Positions 15,680 to 25,013 are shown, counted from the stretch's first letter. The stretch is 35,882 bases of DNA from Ignavibacteriales bacterium CG18_big_fil_WC_8_21_14_2_50_31_20 (GCA_002786785.1 PCUD01000070.1:1-35882), one strand, 5' to 3'. The notes: a model not told the origin generated them from the letters alone. Program-made: numbers and translations.

Positions 15680-16144
15680 ATTAGAAAGAGAGTATTCCTA
15701 TAATTACCAGCAAGTCTAAAACCTCGCTAATACATGATTATTATGGATTTCAAAAAAAATGCTATGAAATTAAATAGCCTGCACAAGATAACCCAACATT
15801 AGCAGTTAAAATATTTGATTTACTAAATAGCCGTGGAATAAAATATGCAAAGAACGAAAAACAGAGGCTTTGATAATGGTTTATTTACCCCTTTTATAAA
15901 TTATGTATCCCAAAGCAGATATTCCTTGTATACAAATTTCTCTTATGAATAATTTAAATTCTTCTAAAAATATTAAGATTGGTGAGATATTATTTGATTT
16001 ACCTAAAAGCAATATTGTTTTATACTATAAAACTCACTTTTAATTAAAAGGAAAGATGCTTAATTTTAAACTAGAGAAAAAATTATATAACTTATGATTT
16101 AAGCAGTGAGTTTAACATTTTTATATTAACTTGAGGTATTTTTA

Positions 16145-18376
16145 ATGACAGATTACAAAATTATATGGACCAAAATTGATGAAGCACCAGCATTAGCAAC
16201 ATATTGCTTACTTCCAATTGTAAAAGCATTTACAAAAGGAACCGGAATTGATGTTGAAACTAAAGATATTTCATTAGCTGGTAGAATTATTGCCAACTTT
16301 CCAGAGAATTTAACCGAAGAACAAAAAATTCCAGATTATTTGGAGCAACTTGGCCATTTAGCAAAATCACCAGAGGGAAATATTATAAAACTTCCAAATA
16401 TTAGCGCTTCAATTCCACAACTTCAAACAGCAATTAAGGAATTACAAGAAAAAGGATATAACATTCCAACATATCCTGAAGAACCAAAAACCCAAGAAGA
16501 AAAAGATTTGCAAAAACAATTTGCAAAAGTATTAGGCTCTGCAGTAAATCCAGTTCTTCGTGAAGGAAATGCAGATAGAAGAGCTGCTGTTTCAGTAAAA
16601 AAGTTTGCTCAAAAATATCCTCACAAAATGATGAAGCCTTGGCCAGAATATGGCTCAAAATCACGCGTAGCTTTTATGAATTCAAATGATTTTTATGGTA
16701 ACGAAAATTCAACAACAATTGAAAAAGCTTGTGATGTAAGAATTGAATTTGTGAGCACAACCAATGAAATTTCAATATTAAAAGAAAAACTTTCCCTTTT
16801 AGATGGTGAAGTAATTGATACAACAGTTATGAATGTTGCTGCTCTTAGAAAATTTTATGTCGAGCAAATTGAAGAAGCAAAAAATGACGGAGTACTTTTA
16901 TCTTTACACCTAAAAGCAACTATGATGAAAGTTTCTGACCCAATTATGTTTGGGCATGCTGTTTATGTTTATTTCAAAGAAGCACTTGATAAACATGCCG
17001 ATGTATTAAAATCAATTGGTGCTAATGTTAACAATGGTTTAGCAGATGTTCTTGATAAATTAAACAAACTTCCAGCAGAGAAAAAAGCTGAAATTGAAGC
17101 TGATATTGCAAAAGTTTATGAAACTCAGCCAGAACTTGCAATGGTTGATTCTAGGAAAGGAAAAACTAACTTACATGTTCCAAATGATATAATCGTTGAT
17201 GCTTCAATGCCAAATGTTGTGCGCGATGGTGGTAAAATGTGGAATAAAAAAGACGAGTTGCAAGATGTTATTGCAATGATTCCAGACAGATGTTACGCAA
17301 CCATGTATAATGAAATTATGGTAGATGCTAAAAAGAATGGACAATTTAACCCAGCTACAATGGGAAGTGTTGCCAATGTTGGTTTAATGGCTCAAAAAGC
17401 TGAAGAATATGGCTCTCACGATAAAACATTTGAAGCACAAGATAATGGGAGAATAAGAGTTGTTAATAACTCAACAAATTCAACAATTCTTGAGCAAAAT
17501 GTTAAAAAGGGTGATATTTTTAGAATGAGTCAAGCTAAAGATTTACCTATAAAAGATTGGGTAAAACTAGCTGTAAACAGAGCAAAAGCAACAGGTTCAC
17601 CTGCAATATTTTGGTTGGATGAAAAGCGTGCTCACGATGCTCAAATGATTAAGAAAGTAAATAAATATTTGCCAGAACATGATACAACTGGACTTGATAT
17701 TAGAATTATGAATCTTGTTGATGCAATGAAGTTTACTGTTGAAAGAGTACGCAAAGGTCTGAACACAATTTCTGTAACTGGAAACGTGCTTCGTGATTAC
17801 TTAACCGATTTATTTCCAATTCTTGAATTAGGAACAAGTGCAAGAATGCTATCGATAGTTCCGTTATTAAATGGAGGTGGATTATTTGAAACAGGTGCTG
17901 GTGGCTCTGCTCCAAAACATGTTGAACAATTATTGAAAGAAGGTCATTTAAGGTGGGATTCTCTCGGTGAATACTGTGCAATTGTTCCTTCTCTTGAAAT
18001 GATTGCCGAAAAATCTAAGAATATAAAAGCAACTTTATTAGCAGAAACATTAGATGTAGCTATTGGATCTTACTTAGAAAATGGAAGAATGCCTTCACGT
18101 AAAGTTAACGAAATAGATAATAGAGGAAGTTCATTTTATCTTGCAATGTATTGGGCTGAAGCGCTTGCAGCGCAAGATAAAGATGCTGAGATGAAATTAC
18201 GTTTTAATAAGATTGCTAAAGAGTTGAAAGAAAAAGAAGATAAAATAGTTTCAGAACTTCTTGCTGCTCAAGGTAAACCATCGGATATTGGCGGTTATTT
18301 TATGCCTGATGAAGTGAAAGCAAATAATGTTATGCGTCCAAGCGCAACATTAAATGCAATAATTGATTCAATGTAA
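16145..18376 (+). CDS. icd: Isocitrate dehydrogenase, monomeric NADP type
   Basis: Oxidative decarboxylation of isocitrate to 2-oxoglutarate with NADP in the TCA cycle. The 743 residues fit the large monomeric class (about 740), unrelated in size to the 45-kDa dimeric enzyme. The opening [20 protein letters not shown] and later [40 protein letters not shown] and [18 protein letters not shown] are hallmarks of that class. ATG 16145 follows GAGG at about 9 bases. It is a single-gene transcript ended by a strong hairpin. Divergence from the usual Bacteroidota enzyme type was not assessed. Confidence 0.95.
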   Translation: MTDYKIIWTKIDEAPALATYCLLPIVKAFTKGTGIDVETKDISLAGRIIANFPENLTEEQKIPDYLEQLGHLAKSPEGNIIKLPNISASIPQLQTAIKELQEKGYNIPTYPEEPKTQEEKDLQKQFAKVLGSAVNPVLREGNADRRAAVSVKKFAQKYPHKMMKPWPEYGSKSRVAFMNSNDFYGNENSTTIEKACDVRIEFVSTTNEISILKEKLSLLDGEVIDTTVMNVAALRKFYVEQIEEAKNDGVLLSLHLKATMMKVSDPIMFGHAVYVYFKEALDKHADVLKSIGANVNNGLADVLDKLNKLPAEKKAEIEADIAKVYETQPELAMVDSRKGKTNLHVPNDIIVDASMPNVVRDGGKMWNKKDELQDVIAMIPDRCYATMYNEIMVDAKKNGQFNPATMGSVANVGLMAQKAEEYGSHDKTFEAQDNGRIRVVNNSTNSTILEQNVKKGDIFRMSQAKDLPIKDWVKLAVNRAKATGSPAIFWLDEKRAHDAQMIKKVNKYLPEHDTTGLDIRIMNLVDAMKFTVERVRKGLNTISVTGNVLRDYLTDLFPILELGTSARMLSIVPLLNGGGLFETGAGGSAPKHVEQLLKEGHLRWDSLGEYCAIVPSLEMIAEKSKNIKATLLAETLDVAIGSYLENGRMPSRKVNEIDNRGSSFYLAMYWAEALAAQDKDAEMKLRFNKIAKELKEKEDKIVSELLAAQGKPSDIGGYFMPDEVKANNVMRPSATLNAIIDSM

Positions 18377-18396
18377 TCTCTTCAAATAATAGAATA

Positions 18397-18427
18397 AAGG
18401 GGATTTGATTTTATATCTAATCCCCTT
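18397..18427. terminator. Terminator between convergent icd and mscL
   Basis: AAGGGGATT pairs with AATCCCCTT across a 13-nt loop, with T-rich sequence to the right and A-rich sequence to the left. It lies 21 bases after icd and about 24 bases beyond the end of mscL, so it can serve both. Confidence 0.85.
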
Positions 18428-18450
18428 TTCACTTAAAAAGCCTAATTGCA

Positions 18451-18843
18451 CTATTTTTGTAACAAATCTCTTATTTCACGTAGTAATAAAATATCTTCTG
18501 AAATTTTTGGAGCCTCAACTGGTTTAACTTCTTCTTTCTTTTTCAAAGAGTTTATTCCTTTAATTGCCATAAAAATTATAAAAGCAATAATTAAAAAATC
18601 AAGCACTACTCCTATAAATATACCGTAATTAATACTAACAGCAATATCTGTTTCAGTTGCATCTTTTAATACAATTACTAAATCTTTAAAGTCAACACCA
18701 CCGAGCAAAAGCCCAATTGGAGGCATAACAACATTGCTGATAAAAGATGCCACAATCTTTCCAAAAGCACCACCAATAATTACTGCAACGGCCAAATCAA
18801 CTACATTACCTCTCATTGCAAATGCTTTAAATTCTTTTAACAT
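18451..18843 (-). CDS. mscL: Large-conductance mechanosensitive channel MscL
   Basis: An inner-membrane tension-gated channel that releases solutes during hypo-osmotic shock. 130 residues: N-terminal amphipathic helix ([12 protein letters not shown]), pore-lining TM1 ([19 protein letters not shown]), periplasmic loop, TM2 ([20 protein letters not shown]), and a charged C-terminal helix ([12 protein letters not shown]). I start at 18843, because GGAG lies exactly six bases upstream. An ATG four codons earlier (18855) would put this ribosome site inside the gene. Lies downstream of the phosphofructokinase on the same strand, but a terminator separates them. Confidence 0.95.
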   Translation of the reverse strand: MLKEFKAFAMRGNVVDLAVAVIIGGAFGKIVASFISNVVMPPIGLLLGGVDFKDLVIVLKDATETDIAVSINYGIFIGVVLDFLIIAFIIFMAIKGINSLKKKEEVKPVEAPKISEDILLLREIRDLLQK

Positions 18844-18849
18844 TTCAAT

Positions 18850-18853
18850 CTCC
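18850..18853 (-). promoter_or_regulatory. Ribosome binding site deciding the mscL start
   Basis: Minus-strand GGAG, six bases before the ATG at 18843. It overlaps the alternative upstream ATG, ruling against that start. Confidence 0.75.
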
Positions 18854-18936
18854 ATTTTTTAAAGTTGATGAAATATAAATAATCCCCCAAAAACAAACTA
18901 CTAATTTTAAGATAATTCACAGATTTTAAAATAAAA

Positions 18937-18964
18937 AAAACCTTACAATAAATTGTAAGGTTTT
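18937..18964 (-). terminator. Terminator of the phosphofructokinase gene
   Basis: AAAACCTTACAAT, loop AA, ATTGTAAGGTTTT: a perfect 13-bp stem with T-runs on both strands, about 25 bases after the stop. Confidence 0.9.
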
Positions 18965-18988
18965 AATAATTACTATATAATTACTTAT

Positions 18989-20038
18989 CTATCCAAAAAG
19001 AGTTTGAGCTTCATTGTATGTTTCGTCATCAACTGTTTTAAGTGTTCCAACAGCTTCTTCAAGCGAAACAGAAACAATTTTAGCTCCATTTAAAGCTACC
19101 ATTTTACCAAAATCTTTGGCTTCAACTAATTCTGTAGCTTTAATTCCAAACCTACTTCCAAGCACTCTATCTGCAGCAGTAGGAGTTCCGCCACGTTGAA
19201 TATGGCCAAGAACAACTGCTCTTGTTTCATATCCAGTTTCTTTTTCAATTTCTTCTGCAACAATATTTCCAATTCCACCAAGAGCAACGTGACCAAAAGA
19301 ATCTTTTTTCAAATTTTGAAGGACAAAAGAGCCATCTTTATCGTGCTCATCTTCTGTGTTAATTTTTGCACCTTCAGAAACAACAACAATGCTAAATAAC
19401 TTTCCTCTTGCATGTCTTGTTCTAATAACATCGCAAACATCTTTAATTTTAAAAGGTTTTTCGGGAATTAAAGTAATATCAGCACCACCAGCAAGTCCAG
19501 AATAAAGTGCAATCCAACCAGCATGTCTTCCCATAACTTCAACAACAATAACCCTATTATGTGATTCCGCCGTTGTATGTAATCTATCTATTGCATCTGT
19601 AGCAATATTAACAGCCGTATCAAATCCAAAAGTGTAATCCGTTCCACTCAAATCATTATCAATTGTTTTAGGTACTCCAACAACGTTTAAACCATCTTTA
19701 TATAATTTTGAAGCAACACCAAGAGTATCTTCGCCACCAATGGCTATTAAAGCATCGAGACCAATTTCTTTGTAATTATCAATAGCTTGTTGATAATAAT
19801 TTTTCCCTTTTTCATACAAATTAGTTCTTGATGACCCAAGAATAGTTCCTCCACGATGAAGAATTCCAGAAATTGCTGCGTGGTCAAGAGTATAATAATT
19901 TTTATCGAGCAAACCTCTCCAACCATTTTTAATACCAACAACTTCGTAACCTAACAAAAGAGATTTACGAACAACACCACGAATAACAGCATTTAAGCCT
20001 GGACAATCGCCACCACCTGTTAAAACTCCTATTTTCAT
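18989..20038 (-). CDS. pfkA: 6-phosphofructokinase, residues of the PPi-dependent type
   Basis: Phosphorylates fructose 6-phosphate at C1 in glycolysis. 349 residues with GVLTGGGDCPGLNAVIRG at the N-terminus, the catalytic TIDND (125-129), and EVMGRHAGWIAL. Two positions decide the phosphate donor in this family: residue 104 (Gly for ATP, Asp for pyrophosphate) and 124 (Gly for ATP, Lys for pyrophosphate). Here the motifs are GGED with Asp104 and PKTIDND with Lys124, so pyrophosphate is the expected donor and the reaction should be reversible. The start at 20038 has AAGGTG at good spacing. It follows pcrA by 24 bases, so the two are probably cotranscribed. The family is certain; the donor is a residue-based inference. 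Confidence 0.93.
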   Translation of the reverse strand: MKIGVLTGGGDCPGLNAVIRGVVRKSLLLGYEVVGIKNGWRGLLDKNYYTLDHAAISGILHRGGTILGSSRTNLYEKGKNYYQQAIDNYKEIGLDALIAIGGEDTLGVASKLYKDGLNVVGVPKTIDNDLSGTDYTFGFDTAVNIATDAIDRLHTTAESHNRVIVVEVMGRHAGWIALYSGLAGGADITLIPEKPFKIKDVCDVIRTRHARGKLFSIVVVSEGAKINTEDEHDKDGSFVLQNLKKDSFGHVALGGIGNIVAEEIEKETGYETRAVVLGHIQRGGTPTAADRVLGSRFGIKATELVEAKDFGKMVALNGAKIVSVSLEEAVGTLKTVDDETYNEAQTLFG

Positions 20039-20062
20039 TTTACACCTTAAATTTATTTATAT

Positions 20063-22240
20063 CTAGATTAATGTCAACTTTGCAAATTTTGTTAAAAGAT
20101 GTTTAGTACCAAACTCTTCAAACGCAATACTTATTTTTTGGCTGTCACCAACACCGCCAATAGCTAATATTTTACCATCACCAAATTTTTCGTGATTTAC
20201 TCTGCTTCCAACTCTTAAAGAACGTCTTTCTTGATCAAATTCGTCAAAATCTTCTTGATAAAGTTCATCATAATAAGCACGTCTTCTGCGGGAAGATGTT
20301 TTTCTTTGTCCACTATTTAGCTCTTTAACAGTTGATGGGTCAATTTCACCAATAAATCTTGAAACATCTTGATAAGCAACCTCCCCAAATCTATATCTCG
20401 AGCGGGCATAAGAAAAAATAATTTTACGTTCTGCACGAGTAACAGCTACATAAAACAATCTTCTTTCTTCTTCAATATTGGAATCCGAATCAAATTTTTT
20501 ATTTAATGGGAATATATCTTCTTCGCAACCACTGATAAATACAACAGGAAATTCTAAACCTTTGGCGCTGTGAATAGTCATTAATGTAACATAATTATCA
20601 TCTTCTTCGTAAGAATCGATGCCGGTAATTAATGAAACTTCTGCTAAAAAATCATCAATTGTTGCATTTTTTTGTTCTTTGGTAAACTCAGCAACACTAT
20701 TAATTAATTCTTGAACATTATCGTATCTTTGGCGTGATTCAACAGAATTTTCATCCTTGTACATTTTCAACACACCAAGATCAGCAATTAAAGCAGAAGT
20801 AAGTTCGGTTAAAGACAATTGGTCTTTTAAGTCAATATATTTATCGAGCAGTATTTTAAACTGTTTAACATTTTTTTGGATTCTTTCTTTTACTTCAATT
20901 ACTTCAAAAATACGCGCCATTGTTGCAAACAAAGTAATATCAAATTTTCGTGCAAAGGCAATCATTTTGCTAATTGAAGTACTGCCAATCCCTCTTTGTG
21001 GAAAATTCATAATTCTTAGTAGGCTTTCTTCATCGTTTTGGTTTGCTAAAATTCTAAGATAAGCCACAATATCTTTCACTTCTTTTCTTCTGAAAAACTC
21101 AACACCACCAACAATTTTATATGGCAATTTTTCACGACGCAAAGCTTCTTCCATTGCTCGTGATTGTGAATTTATTCTATAAAGAATTGCAATATCTTTA
21201 AGAGATATTTTTTGGGCAGATATTTCTTTTTTTATTTGCTTTGAAATCTGAAATGCTTCATCCTTTTCATCGGTACAACGAATTATAGAAAGTAAATCTC
21301 CTTCTTCATTATTAGTCCAAAGAGTTTTTTCAATTTGATTTTGATTATTTTTAATTACCGAACCAGCAGCTTTAAGTATTTTTTTAGTTGAGCGATAATT
21401 TTGTTCTAATCTAAAAACTTGAGTTTTAGGGAAATCCTTTTCAAAATTGAGCATATTATCAAGATCAGCACCTCTCCAACCATAAATTGATTGAGCATCG
21501 TCGCCAACAGCACAAAGCTTAGTTCTTCCTGTTACAAACAATTTAATAATTTCATACTGCGCTTTATTAGTATCTTGAAATTCATCAACAAGAACGTATT
21601 TAAAGTCTTTTTTGTATTTAGCTAAAATTCTTTCATTATTATTAAATAATTGAATTGGTTTTAAGAGTAAATCATCAAAATCCATTGAATTATTTTCAAA
21701 TAATCTTTTATTATATTCTATATAAACTTGTGCTAATCTTTTTTCAGAAGGAGTTTCTGCATGATGTTTTGCAAATTCTTCTGGTAAAATCATTCTATTT
21801 TTAAGAGAACTTATTAAGTGTTGAATAGCCGATGGTGATTTTTCATCTATTGAGACATTAAGTGCCAGCAAAACATTGCTTACAAGGGCAATAGAATCTT
21901 CTCTATCATAAATAGAAAAATTTTGTTTATAATTTATGTGTTCTGCTTCAGTGCGTAAAATACGAGCTAAAATTGAGTGAAAAGTACCCATCCATAATTG
22001 TTTAGACTTTGTAACACCAATCATTGCAGTAATTCGTTTTTTCATTTCTTTAGCGGCTTTATTAGTAAATGTTAAAGCCAAAATATTAGATGGATCAAAA
22101 CCATCTTCAATTAGAAATGCAATTTTGTGGGTTAAAACTTTTGTTTTTCCAGAACCAGCTCCGGCAACTATTAAATGTGGTCCAGCATTATACTGAACTG
22201 CTTCAAGTTGTGCTTCATTAAGATCTTTCAGTGATTTCAT
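20063..22240 (-). CDS. pcrA: ATP-dependent DNA helicase PcrA/UvrD
   Basis: A superfamily 1A 3'-5' helicase for excision repair, mismatch repair and clearing replication forks. About 725 residues: NEAQLEAVQ (Q motif), Walker A AGAGSGKT, TFTNKAAKEMKKR, DEFQDTN (motif II), GDDAQSIYGWRGA (motif III), LEQNYRS (motif IV), LMTIHSAKGLEFPVVF (motif V), VAVTRAERK (motif VI). The C-terminal region forms a small Tudor-like domain (GSRVNHEKFGDGKILAI) that contacts RNA polymerase in PcrA/UvrD. I start at 22240 (MKSLKDLNEAQ), since the in-frame ATG 12 codons earlier adds a non-conserved lead. A Bacteroidota-type promoter at 22502-22533 would leave a leader of about 250 bases. Confidence 0.94.
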   Translation of the reverse strand: MKSLKDLNEAQLEAVQYNAGPHLIVAGAGSGKTKVLTHKIAFLIEDGFDPSNILALTFTNKAAKEMKKRITAMIGVTKSKQLWMGTFHSILARILRTEAEHINYKQNFSIYDREDSIALVSNVLLALNVSIDEKSPSAIQHLISSLKNRMILPEEFAKHHAETPSEKRLAQVYIEYNKRLFENNSMDFDDLLLKPIQLFNNNERILAKYKKDFKYVLVDEFQDTNKAQYEIIKLFVTGRTKLCAVGDDAQSIYGWRGADLDNMLNFEKDFPKTQVFRLEQNYRSTKKILKAAGSVIKNNQNQIEKTLWTNNEEGDLLSIIRCTDEKDEAFQISKQIKKEISAQKISLKDIAILYRINSQSRAMEEALRREKLPYKIVGGVEFFRRKEVKDIVAYLRILANQNDEESLLRIMNFPQRGIGSTSISKMIAFARKFDITLFATMARIFEVIEVKERIQKNVKQFKILLDKYIDLKDQLSLTELTSALIADLGVLKMYKDENSVESRQRYDNVQELINSVAEFTKEQKNATIDDFLAEVSLITGIDSYEEDDNYVTLMTIHSAKGLEFPVVFISGCEEDIFPLNKKFDSDSNIEEERRLFYVAVTRAERKIIFSYARSRYRFGEVAYQDVSRFIGEIDPSTVKELNSGQRKTSSRRRRAYYDELYQEDFDEFDQERRSLRVGSRVNHEKFGDGKILAIGGVGDSQKISIAFEEFGTKHLLTKFAKLTLI

Positions 22241-22501
22241 ATAACTCTTTTGTTTGTGAGATTTATTTAACCCCAAATATGCATTAGAAAAGCATTAATG
22301 CATATTCGACTAACTCGCTCTAAGCGTTTATACCATTTTTCACTCAACCTTTTGGTTACAAATGCTAAAACCAAGTACGAAGGGGCAAGTTCGCTTCAAT
22401 ATTAATTATTCTTTTTCTAACATTGTTAATTTTAATCCTATTCGCATTATTCAGGTTTAACAAGTTAGCTTTGCTAAAATAATTTTTGCAAATTTAATTT
22501 G

Positions 22502-22533
22502 CAAAAGTACATAAATCATAGACGGAATCAAAA
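22502..22533 (-). promoter_or_regulatory. Bacteroidota-type promoter for pcrA
   Basis: On the minus strand: TTTTG (22529-22533), a 19-base spacer, and TACTTTTG (22502-22509). This matches the -33 TTTG and -7 TAnnTTTG consensus of Bacteroidota primary sigma promoters, with the expected spacing. Confidence 0.7.
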
Positions 22534-22568
22534 TTTGGAAGGTTTTTTTATTACTTTTTATTTAGTTT

Positions 22569-22598
22569 ACAGCCTAAAAACTAAGTCTTTTAGGCTGT
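22569..22598 (-). terminator. Terminator of the M29-like aminopeptidase
   Basis: ACAGCCTAAAA pairs perfectly with TTTTAGGCTGT around an 8-base loop, about 80 bases past the stop codon. Confidence 0.7.
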
Positions 22599-22676
22599 CT
22601 CCTATAAATACATAAAACATTTAGGGGTAAGGAATCAAAAAATAATGCAAAATTATGCTTACTATAACATATTGGC

Positions 22677-23639
22677 TTATATTAATAATTTGCCATTTTC
22701 CATTATTATTTTTCCATCAAAATGTACTGTTGGCTTGGTAATAACTCCATCTAAATGAATTGGCACATTTACACTTCCACCCATTGTTATGTTGTTACCC
22801 AAAGCTAAATGAACAGTTCCAAGCACCTTTTCATCCTCAAGCAAATTACCATTTAACTTGGCTTTATCATTTGCACCAATTCCTATTTCAGCAATATTTC
22901 GTGCCATTTTTCCGTGAGCATCAAGCATTTTAATAAGTTTTTTGGCTTGAGAACCACCTGTAATTTTAGTTGCAAAACCGTTTTCAACAACAATTTTAAT
23001 TGGTTGTTTTCCAATAACACCAATTCCAGACATTGAACCATCTACAACAAAAATACCATTTGCACTACCTTCTATGGGTGCAGCAAAAGTTTCACCAGTT
23101 GGTAAATTACCACCTTCGCCTTTTTTATGGAATAAACCTTTGCTTGCAATGGCTGTTCTTCCACCAATTTTAAGAGAAATCTCCGTGCCATTTGGGGCTG
23201 TAATTTTAACATTATCGGTTTTATCAAAAATCTTTTTCATTTTAAGAGTCAAAGCAGCAATCTTTTTGTAATCAGCACTTAATCCTCTAATCATTACATC
23301 TGTTGTTATTCCAGGGAACGTTGCAACACGCACACCTAATGTTGATGCAGCTCTTCTTGCATTGGTATGAGTTAAAGACTTTTTTGTTGGAAGTAAAACA
23401 ACGTCAAATTCTTTCATTAATTCTGACACATATTTTGGAGGTTCTTGACCGTGAGTTTCCCACGATTTCATTTCAACATATATCGATTCGTGTCCTAGAT
23501 TAAGAGCATTAAAATATAAAGCTTTCCCAATTTCGTTTGTTAATTCATCGGTAATTATAAGCACTTTTTCTTTTTTCTTTGTTGCCATGCAATCGGTAAT
23601 TGCAATTCTGCATGCTTTGTCAAGTTTGGATAATTTCAT
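22677..23639 (-). CDS. M29-like metallo-aminopeptidase
   Basis: Related to thermophilic aminopeptidase T/AmpS (peptidase family M29), which removes N-terminal residues with two metal ions. In 320 residues the likely metal ligands sit in familiar settings: Glu183 in GEGGNLPTGETFAAP, Glu251 in AEIGIGAN, His277 in GTVHLALG, and His295/Asp297 in VPIHLDG. It is shorter than classical M29 enzymes (about 410) because the N-terminal domain is reduced, so it may be a distinct subgroup; a dioxygenase-like relative (NicX type) also shares this fold. GGAG precedes the start by about 8 bases. It lies downstream of peptide transporters on the same strand, suggesting hydrolysis of imported peptides. Confidence 0.8.
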   Translation of the reverse strand: MKLSKLDKACRIAITDCMATKKKEKVLIITDELTNEIGKALYFNALNLGHESIYVEMKSWETHGQEPPKYVSELMKEFDVVLLPTKKSLTHTNARRAASTLGVRVATFPGITTDVMIRGLSADYKKIAALTLKMKKIFDKTDNVKITAPNGTEISLKIGGRTAIASKGLFHKKGEGGNLPTGETFAAPIEGSANGIFVVDGSMSGIGVIGKQPIKIVVENGFATKITGGSQAKKLIKMLDAHGKMARNIAEIGIGANDKAKLNGNLLEDEKVLGTVHLALGNNITMGGSVNVPIHLDGVITKPTVHFDGKIIMENGKLLI

Positions 23640-23769
23640 TATTTACTCCGATAAGTTTTTTCTAATAACCTAATAATACTTTTAAGATAAAATTACGGTA
23701 TGCCGAAAGGTAAAAATATTTTCATCTATCTTTGTCTTTGTTTCTTGAATACTAATTTTTAGCGGTTAC

Positions 23770-24537
23770 TCAAAGAGGAATTCCAACATTGAGCTGCACA
23801 AATCCTTGCAATCCACCTTGTGAAATTAATTTACTATCTGCACCTTTATTTGGAATAGCTGACCCATCTAAGTCATCTGTCAAATCGTCAATCTCTATAA
23901 ATGAGTACATTCCGGTTGCTTCAATACTAATATAATCTTGAATTATATTAAAAATAAAACCAGACCCAACAGAGTAGGCCATTTTTACTTTATCTGACGT
24001 GAATATATTTTCAGAAAAAATTGAATTAGACAAAGGATTATCATTATAATTTTTTATTGTTAACTTAGGCGAGAAAAACTTGAGTTCTCCATCCAAAATT
24101 TTCCAATCGATAAAACCAATAAGAGGAATTCCAATGTCAAAACCTATTCCCCAATTATCCATTTCAAATTTTGCATCATAAATATAATTGAAGCCAAAAC
24201 CATCTGGACTTTTTTGGCTTTGCTCCTCAGAAAGGAACTGATAATATCCTTTTACAGTTACAAAGAATTTTGAATATTGCGCACGAACAAGATTAATTCC
24301 TACTTTAAAGCCTTTTCCTTCGTTGAAATTAAATGAATCATTCCTCAATGATGATGATGACCAAGGTGGATTAGCTAAATAATTCAAATGGCCATTTAAT
24401 CCATCAGCTTGATATTGCTGAATTGAATACCCGCCATAAATACCTGATAAGCCCAAGCAGCCAAATCCACATGATTGTGAACTAACTTTTGAAAAGGATA
24501 AAAGGGCAATTGATATTATCAAGTATTTAATTTTCAT
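23770..24537 (-). CDS. Secreted protein, probable outer-membrane beta-barrel
   Basis: About 255 residues. I start at the ATG at 24537, which opens directly into a signal peptide (MKIKYLIISIALLSFSKVSS, cleavage before Gln-Ser). The mature N-terminus has two close cysteines (SCGFGCLGLSGIYGGYSIQQ). The rest is a succession of amphipathic strands (FFVTVKGYYQFL, NWGIGFDIGIPLIGF, GFVQLNVGIPL) in the style of a barrel ending in the outer membrane. No named family was recognised. Same strand as the PqqD-like gene (52 bases upstream) and the aminopeptidase (130 bases downstream), so it may be part of a peptide-related cluster. Confidence 0.65.
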   Translation of the reverse strand: MKIKYLIISIALLSFSKVSSQSCGFGCLGLSGIYGGYSIQQYQADGLNGHLNYLANPPWSSSSLRNDSFNFNEGKGFKVGINLVRAQYSKFFVTVKGYYQFLSEEQSQKSPDGFGFNYIYDAKFEMDNWGIGFDIGIPLIGFIDWKILDGELKFFSPKLTIKNYNDNPLSNSIFSENIFTSDKVKMAYSVGSGFIFNIIQDYISIEATGMYSFIEIDDLTDDLDGSAIPNKGADSKLISQGGLQGFVQLNVGIPL

Positions 24538-24589
24538 TATTTTCACACTAAATTTTTCGTTTCTCATTTTAATATAATTAAATCATTTG

Positions 24590-24928
24590 TCACTTACTTG
24601 TTTTTTCAAATAACATAATTAGTTTGTTTGAATGCATTTGCTTCATAAATTGAACTACTCTATTTTCAGCTGGTTCAATCTGTTCACCAAATTTTTCATT
24701 AGACAATTTAATGATTTCTTTTACACTAATCGATGCATTAATTTTATCCCAAATAAAAGAGCCTATTTCATCTAAATCAATTTTATAGGGCTTATTAATT
24801 AATTTTCGAAAAAATATTTTTTCAATAAATGTTGGTTTCTTAAAATATAAAACCGTTACAATTCCATTATTTGTTTCACTTTCGCAAATTCTTTTTGGAA
24901 TTAGTTCCAAGTACTCTTCATCTTTCAT
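24590..24928 (-). CDS. PqqD family protein (stand-alone RRE-like)
   Basis: A small cytoplasmic protein of about 112 residues. PqqD-type domains are peptide-recognition (RRE) folds that present precursor peptides to radical SAM or other modifying enzymes. Recognisable is LDEIGSFIWDKI followed by the helical SVKEIIKLSNEKFGEQ and VVQFMKQMHSNKLI, with an N-terminal LIPKRICE strand. I start at ATG 24928 (MKDEEYLEL); an in-frame ATG 13 codons earlier starts inside a basic, non-conserved lead next to a terminator. No PQQ precursor, radical SAM enzyme or other maturase is visible in the window, so its partner is unknown. It sits between a dipeptide-type MFS carrier and an outer-membrane protein. Confidence 0.75.
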   Translation of the reverse strand: MKDEEYLELIPKRICESETNNGIVTVLYFKKPTFIEKIFFRKLINKPYKIDLDEIGSFIWDKINASISVKEIIKLSNEKFGEQIEPAENRVVQFMKQMHSNKLIMLFEKTSK

Positions 24929-24968
24929 TTTTCTTTTTCTTTGTAATGTAATTCTGTTATAATACAAC

Positions 24969-24993
24969 CTCCGAGATTTTAAAAATCTCGGAG
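24969..24993 (-). terminator. Terminator after the MFS gene (CCTCC/AGG family)
   Basis: CTCCGAGATTTT, one base, AAAATCTCGGAG: a perfect 12-bp stem just 20 bases after the MFS stop and about 40 bases before the PqqD-like start. The same palindrome family recurs at 1289-1324 and 7198-7232. Confidence 0.75.
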
Positions 24994-25013
24994 ATTTAAT
25001 ACTGTCTAAATAA

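Larger units (their letters stand above)
15203..16043 (+). pseudogene. Decayed YgiD/LigB-type (DODA) extradiol dioxygenase, interrupted by nested elements
   Basis: Four collinear fragments match the family. 15231-15359 reads HISRSGGLLPLL (the HGGGP motif with its metal-binding His changed to Arg) and SKKTSAIIVI. 15689-15774 reads SIPIITSKSK and SLIHDYYGF. 15778-15865 reads PAQDNPTLAVKIFDLLNSRG, then KYAKNEK. After frame changes, GFDNGLFTPF (15866-15895) and MYPKADIPCIQISL (from 15903) follow. Internal stops are at 15775 and in the duplicated target site, and there are at least two frameshifts. Removing the 311-bp element plus one 9-bp duplication restores the frame across the junction. The last third of the enzyme (about 80-100 residues) is missing. 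The intact family opens catechol-type rings or oxidises DOPA with a metal centre; this copy cannot. Likely original start near ATG 15203, one base out of frame. Confidence 0.8.
22241..22676. other. Long leader/gap upstream of pcrA
   Basis: Contains a hairpin ATATGCATTA/TAATGCATAT (22277-22305) close to the pcrA start, a TTTG-spacer-TAnnTTTG promoter (22502-22533) and the M29 gene terminator (22569-22598). No gene or recognised riboswitch was seen. Confidence 0.55.
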
